Position numbers and translations under genes: made by a program
The notes under the pieces: model-generated
The model's database searches: none
Seen by the model: only the letters and a program-made list of their open reading frames with translations
What the model was told of the DNA's origin: nothing
Shown: positions 1 to 6,420 of the stretch, one piece after another
Layout: every line of letters begins with the position of its first letter
Position numbering within the stretch: the first letter of the stretch is position 1
Source: Methylomicrobium sp035916875
GTDB taxonomy: Bacteria > Pseudomonadota > Gammaproteobacteria > Methylococcales > Methylomonadaceae
Length of the DNA: 26,767 nt
NCBI RefSeq assembly: GCF_035916875.1
Contig: NZ_JAXUHN010000049.1
Span: 1 to 26,767 of the forward strand
Direction of reading: 5' to 3'

Positions 1-85
1 GAGGGTTGGGGTGAGGAGGATCAAAAATAAGGAAAAATACTTTATTTTGATCCCCTCATCCCAGCCTTCTCCCGAAGGGAGAAGG
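1..85. repeat. Large imperfect inverted repeat plus short palindrome
   Basis: Bases 1-30 and the reverse complement of 41-69 are about 80 percent alike, both carrying a GGATCAAAA core next to a TGAGG/GATGAGG block, so the segment can fold into one long hairpin around an A/T-rich loop. Immediately after, CCTTCTCCC (65-73) and GGGAGAAGG (77-85) form a perfect 9-bp stem with a GAA loop. The CTCATCCCAGCC-type text followed by CTCCCGAAGGGAG resembles a REP-like repeat common between proteobacterial genes. The left arm probably continues outside the window. Family membership is from memory, not from a search. Confidence 0.6.
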
Positions 86-126
86 AGCGAAGCTTCTCTT
101 AACTTAATGGCATTGGGGGTAGCAAG

Positions 127-157
127 GTAGCCTCGATGCAGCGCAGCGGAATCGAGG
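127..157 (+). repeat. REP palindrome, copy 1 (forward)
   Basis: A GTAG tetranucleotide (127-130) is followed by a palindrome with arms CCTCGAT (131-137) and ATCGAGG (151-157) around an imperfectly paired GCAGCGCAGCGGA centre. GTAG directly 5-prime of an imperfect palindrome is the known layout of REP sequences recognised by RAYT transposases, and a RAYT reading frame lies 230 bp downstream. In this orientation the variable central base is C (GATGCAGCG). Confidence 0.85.
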
Positions 158-176
158 ATCACCGGAGCCAACTTAC

Positions 177-217
177 CCACCCAAACCGTTATACCGTCTT
201 GGGTGGTTTTTTGTTTT
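177..217 (+). terminator. Rho-independent terminator
   Basis: CCACCCAA (177-184) pairs perfectly with TTGGGTGG (199-206) across a 14-nt loop and is followed by TTTTTTGTTTTT. This is a clear intrinsic terminator for transcription on the plus strand. The gene it serves is not in the window and must lie to the left; it also shields the RAYT region from upstream read-through. Confidence 0.75.
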
Positions 218-275
218 TACATGGAACTTCGATTAACTGGTTTTGGGTGATATGGAACATACCGGCCTCGACAAA

Positions 276-306
276 CCTCGATTCCGCTGCGCTCCATCGA
301 GGCTAC
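276..306 (-). repeat. REP palindrome, copy 2 (reverse)
   Basis: Reverse orientation relative to copy 1. The 27-bp palindrome (276-302) is followed on the plus strand by CTAC (303-306), which is GTAG read on the minus strand. Read in REP orientation it matches copy 1 at every position except the variable central base (G here). Copies 1 and 2 therefore form an inverted pair, the arrangement called a BIME. Confidence 0.85.
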
Positions 307-383
307 GATTTCTACGGATTCTGTCTATTGGCCTGAAGCGGATTTGTGAGAGAATGCGGGTAATCTTCCATTCGCCCGCTTGC

Positions 384-921
384 ATGATCAACTACCGACG
401 TAATTTCGTTCCTGGCGACACTTATTTTTTTACCGTCGCATTACGCAATCGCCAATCCCGGCAATTGACGCAATCGATCGACTTGTTACGCCAGGCATTC
501 CGAGATACGCTTCGTTCACAGCCTTTTCAAATCGACGCCATTGTCATTTTACCCGATCATCTTCACTCCATCTGGACATTGCCGCCCGGCGATAGCGATT
601 ATCCGGCACGATGGAAGGCCATCATCAAACTTCAGCCGCCTAATCGCAAAATCCGGTATTCCAGTCGAAAAACGTCGAGACGGCAGCACGCTCGTCTGGC
701 AGCGCCGCTATTGGGAGCATACGATTCGGGATGATGAAGACCTCAACCGTCATATTGACTACATCCACTTCAATCCGGTTGAACATGGCTTGGTAAACCA
801 AGTCGCGGATTGGCCCTTTTCATCGTTCCACCGTTACGTAAAGCTGGGGTTATTACCCTTGGATTGGGCATCTGGAACAGAGTGCGATTCGGTTGGGGGA
901 GAACCGGAATACGAAGATTGA
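384..921 (+). pseudogene. REP-associated tyrosine transposase (RAYT), frameshifted
   Basis: The start is ATG 384, giving MINYRRNFVPGDTYFFTV, the usual N-terminus of Y1/TnpA_REP proteins. The first frame carries the metal-binding HUH motif in LPDHLHSIW (about 546-572). The second frame begins near base 625 with SNFSRLIAKSG and carries WQRRYWEH and the conserved YIHFNPVEHG block that normally contains or adjoins the catalytic tyrosine, ending at TGA 919-921. The two frames join if AA is restored after base 624 (ATC-AAA-TCA instead of ATC-A-TCA), which suggests a 2-nt deletion. Apart from this break the protein looks intact at about 180 residues. RAYTs are single-copy, domesticated relatives of IS200/IS605 transposases that act on REP DNA. 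Function is probably lost unless the break is an assembly error. Confidence 0.85.
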
Positions 922-956
922 AGCCTCGATTCCGCTGCGCTACATCGAGGCTTCAA
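918..956 (-). repeat. REP palindrome, copy 3, overlapping the RAYT stop
   Basis: The core 924-950 matches the other two copies except for the same single central base (T in REP orientation). Here the palindrome is extended to a perfect 13-bp stem, TTGAAGCCTCGAT with ATCGAGGCTTCAA, and the TGA stop of the RAYT lies inside the left arm. The flanking tetranucleotide is GAAG on the minus strand instead of GTAG, so this copy deviates from the recognition layout of copies 1 and 2. Confidence 0.8.
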
Positions 957-984
957 CTACAACTGGCGGCAAGTTAACACCCGT

Positions 985-1038
985 AACCCATCACAATCAA
1001 CCACTGATGCGATGGGTTTCGCTATCGCTCTACCCATC
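985..1038. repeat. REP-like palindrome of the GATGGGT family
   Basis: GATGGGT (1011-1017) and ACCCATC (1032-1038) form a 7-bp stem around TTCGCTATCGCTCT. A further AACCCATC at 985-992 can pair instead with GATGGGTT at 1011-1018, so two alternative hairpins share the middle arm. The text resembles a dispersed palindrome I recall from many environmental bacteria. It lies between the RAYT and the 3-prime end of purD. Confidence 0.6.
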
Positions 1039-1099
1039 CTACCGGTCGTTATTTTTGGCAAGTGGCGGTTCGGTCAGGGCGCTTTTTCCCGACCTATGC

Positions 1100-1124
1100 C
1101 GGGCGAGTTTTGCAAACCCGCCCG
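1100..1124. repeat. REP-like hairpin downstream of purD
   Basis: CGGGCGAGTTT (1100-1110) and AAACCCGCCCG (1114-1124) pair over 11 bp with one G-U type position and a TGC loop. There is no T-run on either side, so it is not a classical intrinsic terminator, although it could stabilise the purD mRNA end, which lies 63 bp away on the minus strand. It shares its layout (GTGCGGG, then GGTT-TGCAAAC-like centre) with the hairpin at 9197-9225. Confidence 0.55.
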
Positions 1125-1186
1125 CACATTTTATCGAGGCCATGAAGCTGTCCTGCGAAATTGTGCCAATAGGATCGGCAACCGCC

Positions 1187-2470
1187 TTACAAGCTGCGAT
1201 CGATTGCCTTGAAACCGATATCGCTCCGGTAATAAACATTGTCCCAATCGATATCGCGGACCAGACGGTAGGCCTTGTTCTGGGCCTCGGCGATCGTGTC
1301 GCCCAGCGCGCAGGCGCAAAGCACGCGACCGCCGGCGGTCACCACGTCCTTGCCGGATTGCGCTGTGCCCGCATGGAAGACCTTGCTGTCCCTGCTTTCG
1401 GTGGTCGGCAGGCCTTTGATCACCGCGCCTTTTTGATAGGCGTCGGGATAACCTCCGGCGGCCATCACCACGCCGAGCGCGGGGCGCGGATCCCATTGGC
1501 TCGTCGTTTGCTCGAGCTTGCCGGCCAAAGCCGCTTCGCAGAGTTCGACCAGATCGCTTTTCAGCCGCATCATGATCGGCTGGGTTTCGGGGTCGCCGAA
1601 GCGGCAGTTGTATTCGAGCACCTTGATCGAACCGTCGGCGGCGATCATCAGGCCCGCGTACAGGAAGCCGGTGTACGGCAGGCCGTCCTCGGCCATGCCT
1701 TTCAGGGTCGGCTCGATCACCTCATTCATCACGCATCGGTGGATTTCGGGCGTCACGACCGGCGCCGGCGAATACGCACCCATGCCGCCGGTGTTCGGGC
1801 CTTTATCGCCGTCGTCGCGGGCCTTGTGATCCTGCGAAGTCGCCATCGCCAGCGCATTTTTGCCGTCGGCGATCACGATGAAGCTGGCTTCCTCGCCTTG
1901 CAGAAATTCCTCGATCACGACCCGGCTGCCGGCCTCGCCGAAGACGTTGCCGGACAGCATGTCCTCTACCGCATCGATCGCCTCCTGTTCGCTCTGCGCG
2001 ACGATCACGCCCTTGCCGGCGGCCAAACCGTCGGCCTTGACCACGATCGGCGCGCCTTGCTTCCGGATGTAGGCGATCGCCTGATCCTTATCGGTGAAGG
2101 ACTGATAGGCGGCGGTCGGAATCTTGTGGCGAACCATGAAATCCTTACAGAAACTTTTCGAACCCTCGAGCTGCGCTGCCTCGGCGGTCGGACCGAAGCA
2201 CGGGAGGCCCGCTTGCTGAAAACGGTCGACGATGCCGAGCACCAGAGGCACCTCGGGGCCGACGATGGTCAGGCCGATGGCTTGTTGTTTGGCGAAGTCG
2301 AGCAAGGCATTGATGTCATCGACCGCGATCGCGACGTTTTCGACGCCGGGCTCCAGCGCGGTGCCCGCATTGCCGGGTGCGACAAAGACTTTTTCGACTT
2401 TCGGAGATTGTTTGGCCTTCCAGGCCAGGGCATGTTCACGGCCGCCGCTGCCGACGATGAGTATCTGCAT
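1187..2470 (-). CDS. purD: Phosphoribosylamine-glycine ligase (GAR synthetase)
   Basis: It catalyses ATP-dependent joining of glycine to 5-phosphoribosylamine, the second step of purine synthesis in the cytosol. The 427-aa product matches the usual length. The N-terminus MQILIVGSGGREHALAWK is the family signature. The ATP-grasp region includes VKADGLAAGKGV and VIEEFLQGEEASF, and GDPETQ in CRFGDPETQPIM belongs to the metal/ATP site. The frame can be extended 3 codons upstream to a TTG, but ATG 2470 matches the family start; no clear Shine-Dalgarno is visible. It follows purH on the same strand after 55 bp and is the last gene of the dusB-fis-purH-purD cluster. Confidence 0.97.
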   Translation of the reverse strand: MQILIVGSGGREHALAWKAKQSPKVEKVFVAPGNAGTALEPGVENVAIAVDDINALLDFAKQQAIGLTIVGPEVPLVLGIVDRFQQAGLPCFGPTAEAAQLEGSKSFCKDFMVRHKIPTAAYQSFTDKDQAIAYIRKQGAPIVVKADGLAAGKGVIVAQSEQEAIDAVEDMLSGNVFGEAGSRVVIEEFLQGEEASFIVIADGKNALAMATSQDHKARDDGDKGPNTGGMGAYSPAPVVTPEIHRCVMNEVIEPTLKGMAEDGLPYTGFLYAGLMIAADGSIKVLEYNCRFGDPETQPIMMRLKSDLVELCEAALAGKLEQTTSQWDPRPALGVVMAAGGYPDAYQKGAVIKGLPTTESRDSKVFHAGTAQSGKDVVTAGGRVLCACALGDTIAEAQNKAYRLVRDIDWDNVYYRSDIGFKAIDRSL

Positions 2471-2525
2471 AATATTCAAATAGAAAAATTATCAACGCAA
2501 GAAAAGAGAAAATGCGCTTGATTGA

Positions 2526-4085
2526 TCAGTGCCTGAAATGGCGCATGCCGGTAAAGACCATCGCGATGTTGTGCTCGTCGGCCGCGGCGATCACCTCTTC
2601 GTCGCGGATTGAACCGCCGGGGTGGATGATCGCGGTGATACCGGCCTCGGCGGCCGCGTCGACGCTGTCCCGGAACGGGAAGAACGCATCCGATGCCATG
2701 ACCGAACCGGGTACGACCAGGCCTTCATCGGCCGCCTTGATGCCGGCGATCTTGGCTGAATACACCCGGCTCATCTGCCCTGCGCCGATGCCGACCGTTT
2801 GCCGGTTTTTGCCGTATACGATCGCATTCGATTTGACGAATTTCGCGACTTTCCAGACGAACAGCAGATCGCTGAGTTCCTCGGCGGTCGGCGCGCGCTT
2901 GCTGACGACCTTGACGTCGTGCACGCCGATTTGGCCATTGTCCCGGTTCTGCACCAACAGCCCGCCCGCAACACGCTTGAAATCGAAGCCCGGCGTTTCG
3001 GCGCTTTGCCAGGCGCCGGCTTCCAATACCCGCACGTTCTGTTTCGCGGCCAACACGTTCCGCGCGCCGACGCTGACCGCCGGCGCGATGATCACTTCGA
3101 CAAACTGGCGACCAATGATCGCGGCCGCGGTTTCTTCGTCGAGTTCGCGGTTGAACGCGATGATGCCGCCGAAGGCCGAAGTCGGATCGGTCGCATAGGC
3201 GCGGTCATAGGCGGCCAGCAGCGACTCGGACTCGGCCACGCCGCACGGATTCGCATGCTTGACGATCACGCAGGTCGGCTTCCGGTCGAAGGATTTGACG
3301 CATTCGAGCGCCGCATCCGCGTCGGCGATGTTGTTGTAGGATAATGCCTTGCCCTGCAACTGTTCCGCCGCAGCGATCGTGCCAGGCGCAGGATTTTTTT
3401 CCCGATAAAAGGCGGCGCCCTGATGCGGATTCTCGCCGTAGCGCATCGTTTCTTTCAAATAGAATTGCAGATTCAACGTTTCGGGAAACGGTTGCCCATC
3501 GAGCTTGGCCAGATAGGCCGCAATCGCGGTATCGTAGCGCGCGGTATGGGCAAAGCTGGTCAGCGACAGTTTGAAACGCGTCGCCGAGCTCAGGCTGTTG
3601 TGCTGGGCCTTCAGCTCGGCCAGCACTGATGCATAGTCGGCCGGATCGACCACGACCGCGACATCGTTATAGTTTTTCGCGGCCGCGCGAATCATCGTCG
3701 GCCCGCCGATGTCGATGTTTTCGATTGCGGTTTCGAGATCGCAATCGGGCTTGCTGATCGTCTGTTCGAACGGATACAAGTTGACCACGACCAGATCGAT
3801 CGGATCGATGCCGTGCGCGTCCATCACCTGATCGTCGATGCCCCGCCGACCCAAAATGCCGCCGTGAATCTTCGGATGCAGCGTTTTGACGCGGCCGTCC
3901 ATCATCTCGGGAAAGCCGGTATGATCGGAAACATCGGTGACCGGTATCTTGTGTTCCGCCAGCGTCCTGGCGGTGCCGCCGGTTGAAAGTATCACGATGC
4001 CAAGCTCGTTGAGCTGGCGGCAAAAATCGACGATCCCGGTTTTATCGGAAACACTGACGAGCGCGCGGGTAATGGTTTTATTCAT
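2526..4085 (-). CDS. purH: Bifunctional AICAR transformylase / IMP cyclohydrolase
   Basis: It carries out the last two steps of IMP synthesis. The 519-aa product begins MNKTITRALVSVSDKTG, an exact fit to the N-terminal MGS-like IMP cyclohydrolase domain, with LSTGGTARTL and GRVKTLHPKIHGG following. The C-terminal transformylase domain shows the catalytic Lys-His in KHANPCGVAE. The frame is open back to 4136, overlapping the fis stop, but ATG 4085 gives the family start. It lies 47 bp after fis, separated by a short hairpin, and 55 bp before purD. A purH-purD pair is the common arrangement in gammaproteobacteria. Confidence 0.97.
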   Translation of the reverse strand: MNKTITRALVSVSDKTGIVDFCRQLNELGIVILSTGGTARTLAEHKIPVTDVSDHTGFPEMMDGRVKTLHPKIHGGILGRRGIDDQVMDAHGIDPIDLVVVNLYPFEQTISKPDCDLETAIENIDIGGPTMIRAAAKNYNDVAVVVDPADYASVLAELKAQHNSLSSATRFKLSLTSFAHTARYDTAIAAYLAKLDGQPFPETLNLQFYLKETMRYGENPHQGAAFYREKNPAPGTIAAAEQLQGKALSYNNIADADAALECVKSFDRKPTCVIVKHANPCGVAESESLLAAYDRAYATDPTSAFGGIIAFNRELDEETAAAIIGRQFVEVIIAPAVSVGARNVLAAKQNVRVLEAGAWQSAETPGFDFKRVAGGLLVQNRDNGQIGVHDVKVVSKRAPTAEELSDLLFVWKVAKFVKSNAIVYGKNRQTVGIGAGQMSRVYSAKIAGIKAADEGLVVPGSVMASDAFFPFRDSVDAAAEAGITAIIHPGGSIRDEEVIAAADEHNIAMVFTGMRHFRH

Positions 4086-4115
4086 GGGAAAATAGCTATG
4101 TGGATAAAATCGGGT

Positions 4116-4132
4116 ACGGGTCTCGGACCCGT
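4116..4132 (-). promoter_or_regulatory. Intercistronic hairpin between fis and purH
   Basis: On the minus strand the fis TGA is followed at once by ACGGGTC-CGA-GACCCGT, a perfect 7-bp stem with a 3-nt loop. A short ATTTTAT lies a few bases beyond it. The T-tract is too weak and too distant for a strong terminator. It may be a leaky attenuator or an mRNA 3-prime stabiliser that uncouples abundant fis message from purHD; that role is inference. Confidence 0.5.
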
Positions 4133-4459
4133 TCAAGACAGTCCGTGCTGTTCCAGCTTTTTGCGCAGGGTGCTGCGGCTCAGCCCCAAGGCCTTCGCGG
4201 CTTTGGTCTGATTATAACCGGAATGTCGCAGAGCCGACTCGAGTAAAGGTTTTTCGACTTCGTTCATCACGATCTCGTACAGATTGACCACGTCGTGGTC
4301 CTTCATCTGGGCAAAATACAGATCAACGGCCTGTTTAACATAAGCCGATAGGGGCGGAGATGCTGGCTCTTTGAGGTTCAAATCAATTTCTCTGCGGTCC
4401 ACTTGATCACCGTCTCTGCGATCATATATATGAAAGGGTATTAATTTTGATGTTTCCAT
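4133..4459 (-). CDS. fis: DNA-binding protein Fis
   Basis: This is the small nucleoid-associated, DNA-bending protein that acts on rRNA promoters and recombination sites. The 108-aa product is slightly longer than the 98-aa E. coli protein. The C-terminal helix-turn-helix is unmistakable: SGYNQTKAAKALGLSRSTLR and then KKLEQHGL. The upstream YVKQAVDLYFAQM segment is the dimer core. It lies 19 bp after dusB, the same dusB-fis pairing as in E. coli, which supports co-transcription. Start ATG 4459. Confidence 0.95.
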   Translation of the reverse strand: METSKLIPFHIYDRRDGDQVDRREIDLNLKEPASPPLSAYVKQAVDLYFAQMKDHDVVNLYEIVMNEVEKPLLESALRHSGYNQTKAAKALGLSRSTLRKKLEQHGLS

Positions 4460-4478
4460 AGGATGCTAATTCCGACGG

Positions 4479-5447
4479 TTACGTTAAAAAGTCCAGTACT
4501 GACTGCATCAAACGCATTTGCTCTGTTGCATTGTTGGATGCATTCAGCGCCTGACTGACATCCCGGCCAATCGAGTCAAAACGCCCCAGATACCAGGCGA
4601 TGTGTTTGCGGGCGATTTTAACACCGGCAGACTCGCCATAGAATCCATACAATTGTTCAAGATGCGTCTCAATCGTGCCGACGATCGTCGTCGCGGTCGG
4701 CTGCCAATGCTTGTCGCCAGCGAGAAAAAAATGCTGGATCTGCTCGAATAGCCACGGGTTACCGCAAGCGGCGCGGCCGATCATCACGCCATCGGCGCCG
4801 GTCGCATCGAGAACGGATCGGGCTTTTTCGGCACTATCGATATCGCCGTTCGCGATCACCGGAATCCGAACCGCCTGCTTGACCGCCGCGATCGTGTCAT
4901 ATTCGGCCTCGCCGTTGAATTTACAGGCTCGCGTCCGTCCATGCACGGTCAAGGCGGCGACGCCGGCATTTTCGGCGATTTTCGCTATCGCAACCGCGTT
5001 TCTATTCTGTAAATCCCAACCTGTTCTGATCTTGAGCGTGACCGGCGCCTCTACCGCATTGACCACCGTGTCGAGAATCCTGCTTACCAGAGCTTCGTCT
5101 CTCAGCAATGCGGAGCCTGCCGCGACCGAACAGACTTTCTTGGCGGGACAGCCCATGTTAATGTCGATAATATGAGCGCCGCGCTCGACATTGAATCGGG
5201 CCGCTTCGGCCATTTGCACAGGATCGGTGCCGACGATCTGTACCGAACGCAGGCCGCTTTCGCCTTCTCCGTCCGCTTTCAACAGCGTACGTGCATGTAG
5301 CCGCAAGGCCGGATTCGAAGCGGTCATTTCCGAAACGGTCAGACCCGCGCCGAAGCGTTTACAAATTTCGCGAAACGGCCGGTCGGTAATGCCGGCCATC
5401 GGCGCCAAAAGCACATTGTTCGCGAGCGGGTAGGGACCTATTCGCAT
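4479..5447 (-). CDS. dusB: tRNA-dihydrouridine synthase DusB
   Basis: This FMN-dependent enzyme reduces uridines in the tRNA D-loop. The 322-aa product compares with 321 in E. coli. MRIGPYPLANNVLLAPMAGI at the start, TDRPFREICKRFGAGLTVSE, the NMGCPAKKV loop containing the catalytic cysteine, and KIRTGW are all family blocks. A GTG start 12 bases upstream (5459) is possible, but ATG 5447 matches homologues and has a weak GTGGA upstream. It is the first gene of dusB-fis-purH-purD; the 199 bp upstream must hold the promoter, which I could not identify with confidence. Confidence 0.96.
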   Translation of the reverse strand: MRIGPYPLANNVLLAPMAGITDRPFREICKRFGAGLTVSEMTASNPALRLHARTLLKADGEGESGLRSVQIVGTDPVQMAEAARFNVERGAHIIDINMGCPAKKVCSVAAGSALLRDEALVSRILDTVVNAVEAPVTLKIRTGWDLQNRNAVAIAKIAENAGVAALTVHGRTRACKFNGEAEYDTIAAVKQAVRIPVIANGDIDSAEKARSVLDATGADGVMIGRAACGNPWLFEQIQHFFLAGDKHWQPTATTIVGTIETHLEQLYGFYGESAGVKIARKHIAWYLGRFDSIGRDVSQALNASNNATEQMRLMQSVLDFLT

Positions 5448-5614
5448 CGGGTTCCACACAGAAAAAAACAGAAAGTAAAACCCGCGTCGGCGGTCGGGAT
5501 AATCGGGCCGGGGCGCCGGCGTCTTGCTAATGCAGTGCTTACGTTTGGGAGTCAGGAACGATCCTGTACTTACAATTCTGCGGGGGCGGCAGGCAAATGG
5601 GCCGCTCCCCTACT

Positions 5615-5638
5615 AAATCCGGCCGGACAGCCGGATTT
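5615..5638. repeat. Palindromic hairpin 3-prime of the 186-aa gene
   Basis: AAATCCGGC (5615-5623) pairs perfectly with GCCGGATTT (5630-5638) over 9 bp around CGGACA. It lies 8 bp after the stop of the minus-strand 186-aa gene. There is no T-run, so it may be a 3-prime stabilising or REP-like element. A second GC-rich imperfect inverted repeat (GGGGGCGGC with GCCGCTCCCC, about 5582-5610) sits next to it on the way to dusB. Confidence 0.5.
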
Positions 5639-5646
5639 GAATTCAA

Positions 5647-6207
5647 TCAGCCGGCCGAACCGTTGCTGCTTTTGGCCGCTTCGGTATCGGCTTCTTCATT
5701 CCAGATCGGATTGTCGAGATCTTCCTTGTTCAGTTTGACGCGGTCTTCAGGATAAATATGCCAGAAAGACTGATCGATCTTCGCGTTGCTGTAACCGGAC
5801 TTCTTTTCATGCGCGAACGGACACCACCAGTTTTCGACGATCTTGACCATGTAGGCATGCCATTCGAAAACCGCGACGCTGACCGGGCAATACCAGGTGC
5901 AATTCAGAATCCAGTACAGTTTCGACTGCGACAAACTTGCCTTGAATGAACCATCCATCGTGATTTGGTTTTTCAAATCGTAACGGTGGCTAGCGCGGTC
6001 CGGCAAAAACGCCGAAAACGGCTTGATATTCCGGCCGCCGATCAGAATCAGATGATAATAAGTCAAATAAGCGCTGATAAACACGAACGGTAAGGTAATG
6101 ATCGGCAGATACACAAAGACCAAACCGACAGCTCGGCGCCAAACCGGAACCTGTTTGTGATATTTGCCGATTTCGGCGCGGCCGGAACATGATTCACAGG
6201 CTTTCAT
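5647..6207 (-). CDS. Cysteine-rich membrane protein of unknown function
   Basis: I do not recognise a named family. The 186-aa product has an N-terminal CESC motif (C4, C7), a long hydrophobic stretch at about 26-55 (one long or two short membrane segments), a polar loop, a second hydrophobic stretch at about 97-120 containing NCTWYCPVSVAVFEWH (C103, C107) and then NWWCPF (C129). The tail is acidic and serine/alanine rich. Paired cysteines and the WHAYM histidine would suit metal or redox chemistry at the membrane, but this is inference. Its ATG directly abuts the TAA of the upstream 64-aa metal-binding protein, so the two are almost certainly translationally coupled and probably work together. 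Confidence 0.75.
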   Translation of the reverse strand: MKACESCSGRAEIGKYHKQVPVWRRAVGLVFVYLPIITLPFVFISAYLTYYHLILIGGRNIKPFSAFLPDRASHRYDLKNQITMDGSFKASLSQSKLYWILNCTWYCPVSVAVFEWHAYMVKIVENWWCPFAHEKKSGYSNAKIDQSFWHIYPEDRVKLNKEDLDNPIWNEEADTEAAKSSNGSAG

Positions 6208-6402
6208 TTACTCTTTATCCTCGTTTTTTGGTGATGAAGTGCTTGTCGATAGCAAATTTTTATCGTTAAGCAGTTGATAAATGCTCAAGCAGCCGGCACA
6301 GCAAAACTTTGAAATTCCGTCTGGCGTTTCCAACGTAAAGCCCGCGATTTCGACAGGCTGACCGCAAAGAACGCAAGATTCTCGGTATTTTACCTTGGTC
6401 AT
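6208..6402 (-). CDS. Small metal-binding protein with CxxC...CCxxC motif
   Basis: The 64-aa product carries C10-x2-C13-G and FCCAGC (C34, C35, C38) followed by IYQLL. This is the pattern of the metal-binding domain found at the N-terminus of CcoI/FixI-type copper P-type ATPases (ATPase-cat_bd family), here as a stand-alone protein. The tail after residue 48 is polar and probably disordered. An in-frame TTG one codon upstream is possible; ATG 6402 is preferred because GAGG lies 7 nt before it. It lies 18 bp after rlmI and immediately before the 186-aa membrane protein. A role in copper or other metal delivery is an inference from the motif. Confidence 0.8.
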   Translation of the reverse strand: MTKVKYRESCVLCGQPVEIAGFTLETPDGISKFCCAGCLSIYQLLNDKNLLSTSTSSPKNEDKE

Positions 6403-6420
6403 CAAGATGCCTCAATGACT

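Larger units (their letters stand above)
86..383. other. Gene-free left flank of the RAYT pseudogene
   Basis: No credible protein gene is visible here. The stretch holds an inverted pair of REP palindromes (127-157 and 276-306) and a rho-independent terminator (177-217), each listed separately. Short open frames crossing it have no recognisable family motif and run through the repeats, so they are not called. Confidence 0.6.

Noticed and set aside
600..660. Programmed frameshifting in the RAYT
   Set aside because: No slippery heptamer with a downstream structure is seen at the junction, and RAYTs normally have one uninterrupted frame; simple decay is more likely.
893..2521. Long plus-strand open frame (542 codons) opposite purD
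   Set aside because: It is the antisense shadow of purD in GC-rich DNA; the translation is rich in His, Arg and Ala and has no family motif.
5460..5646. PurR-type operator upstream of dusB-fis-purH-purD
   Set aside because: The closest text (CCAAACGTAAGC on the minus strand) lacks the symmetry and most consensus bases.
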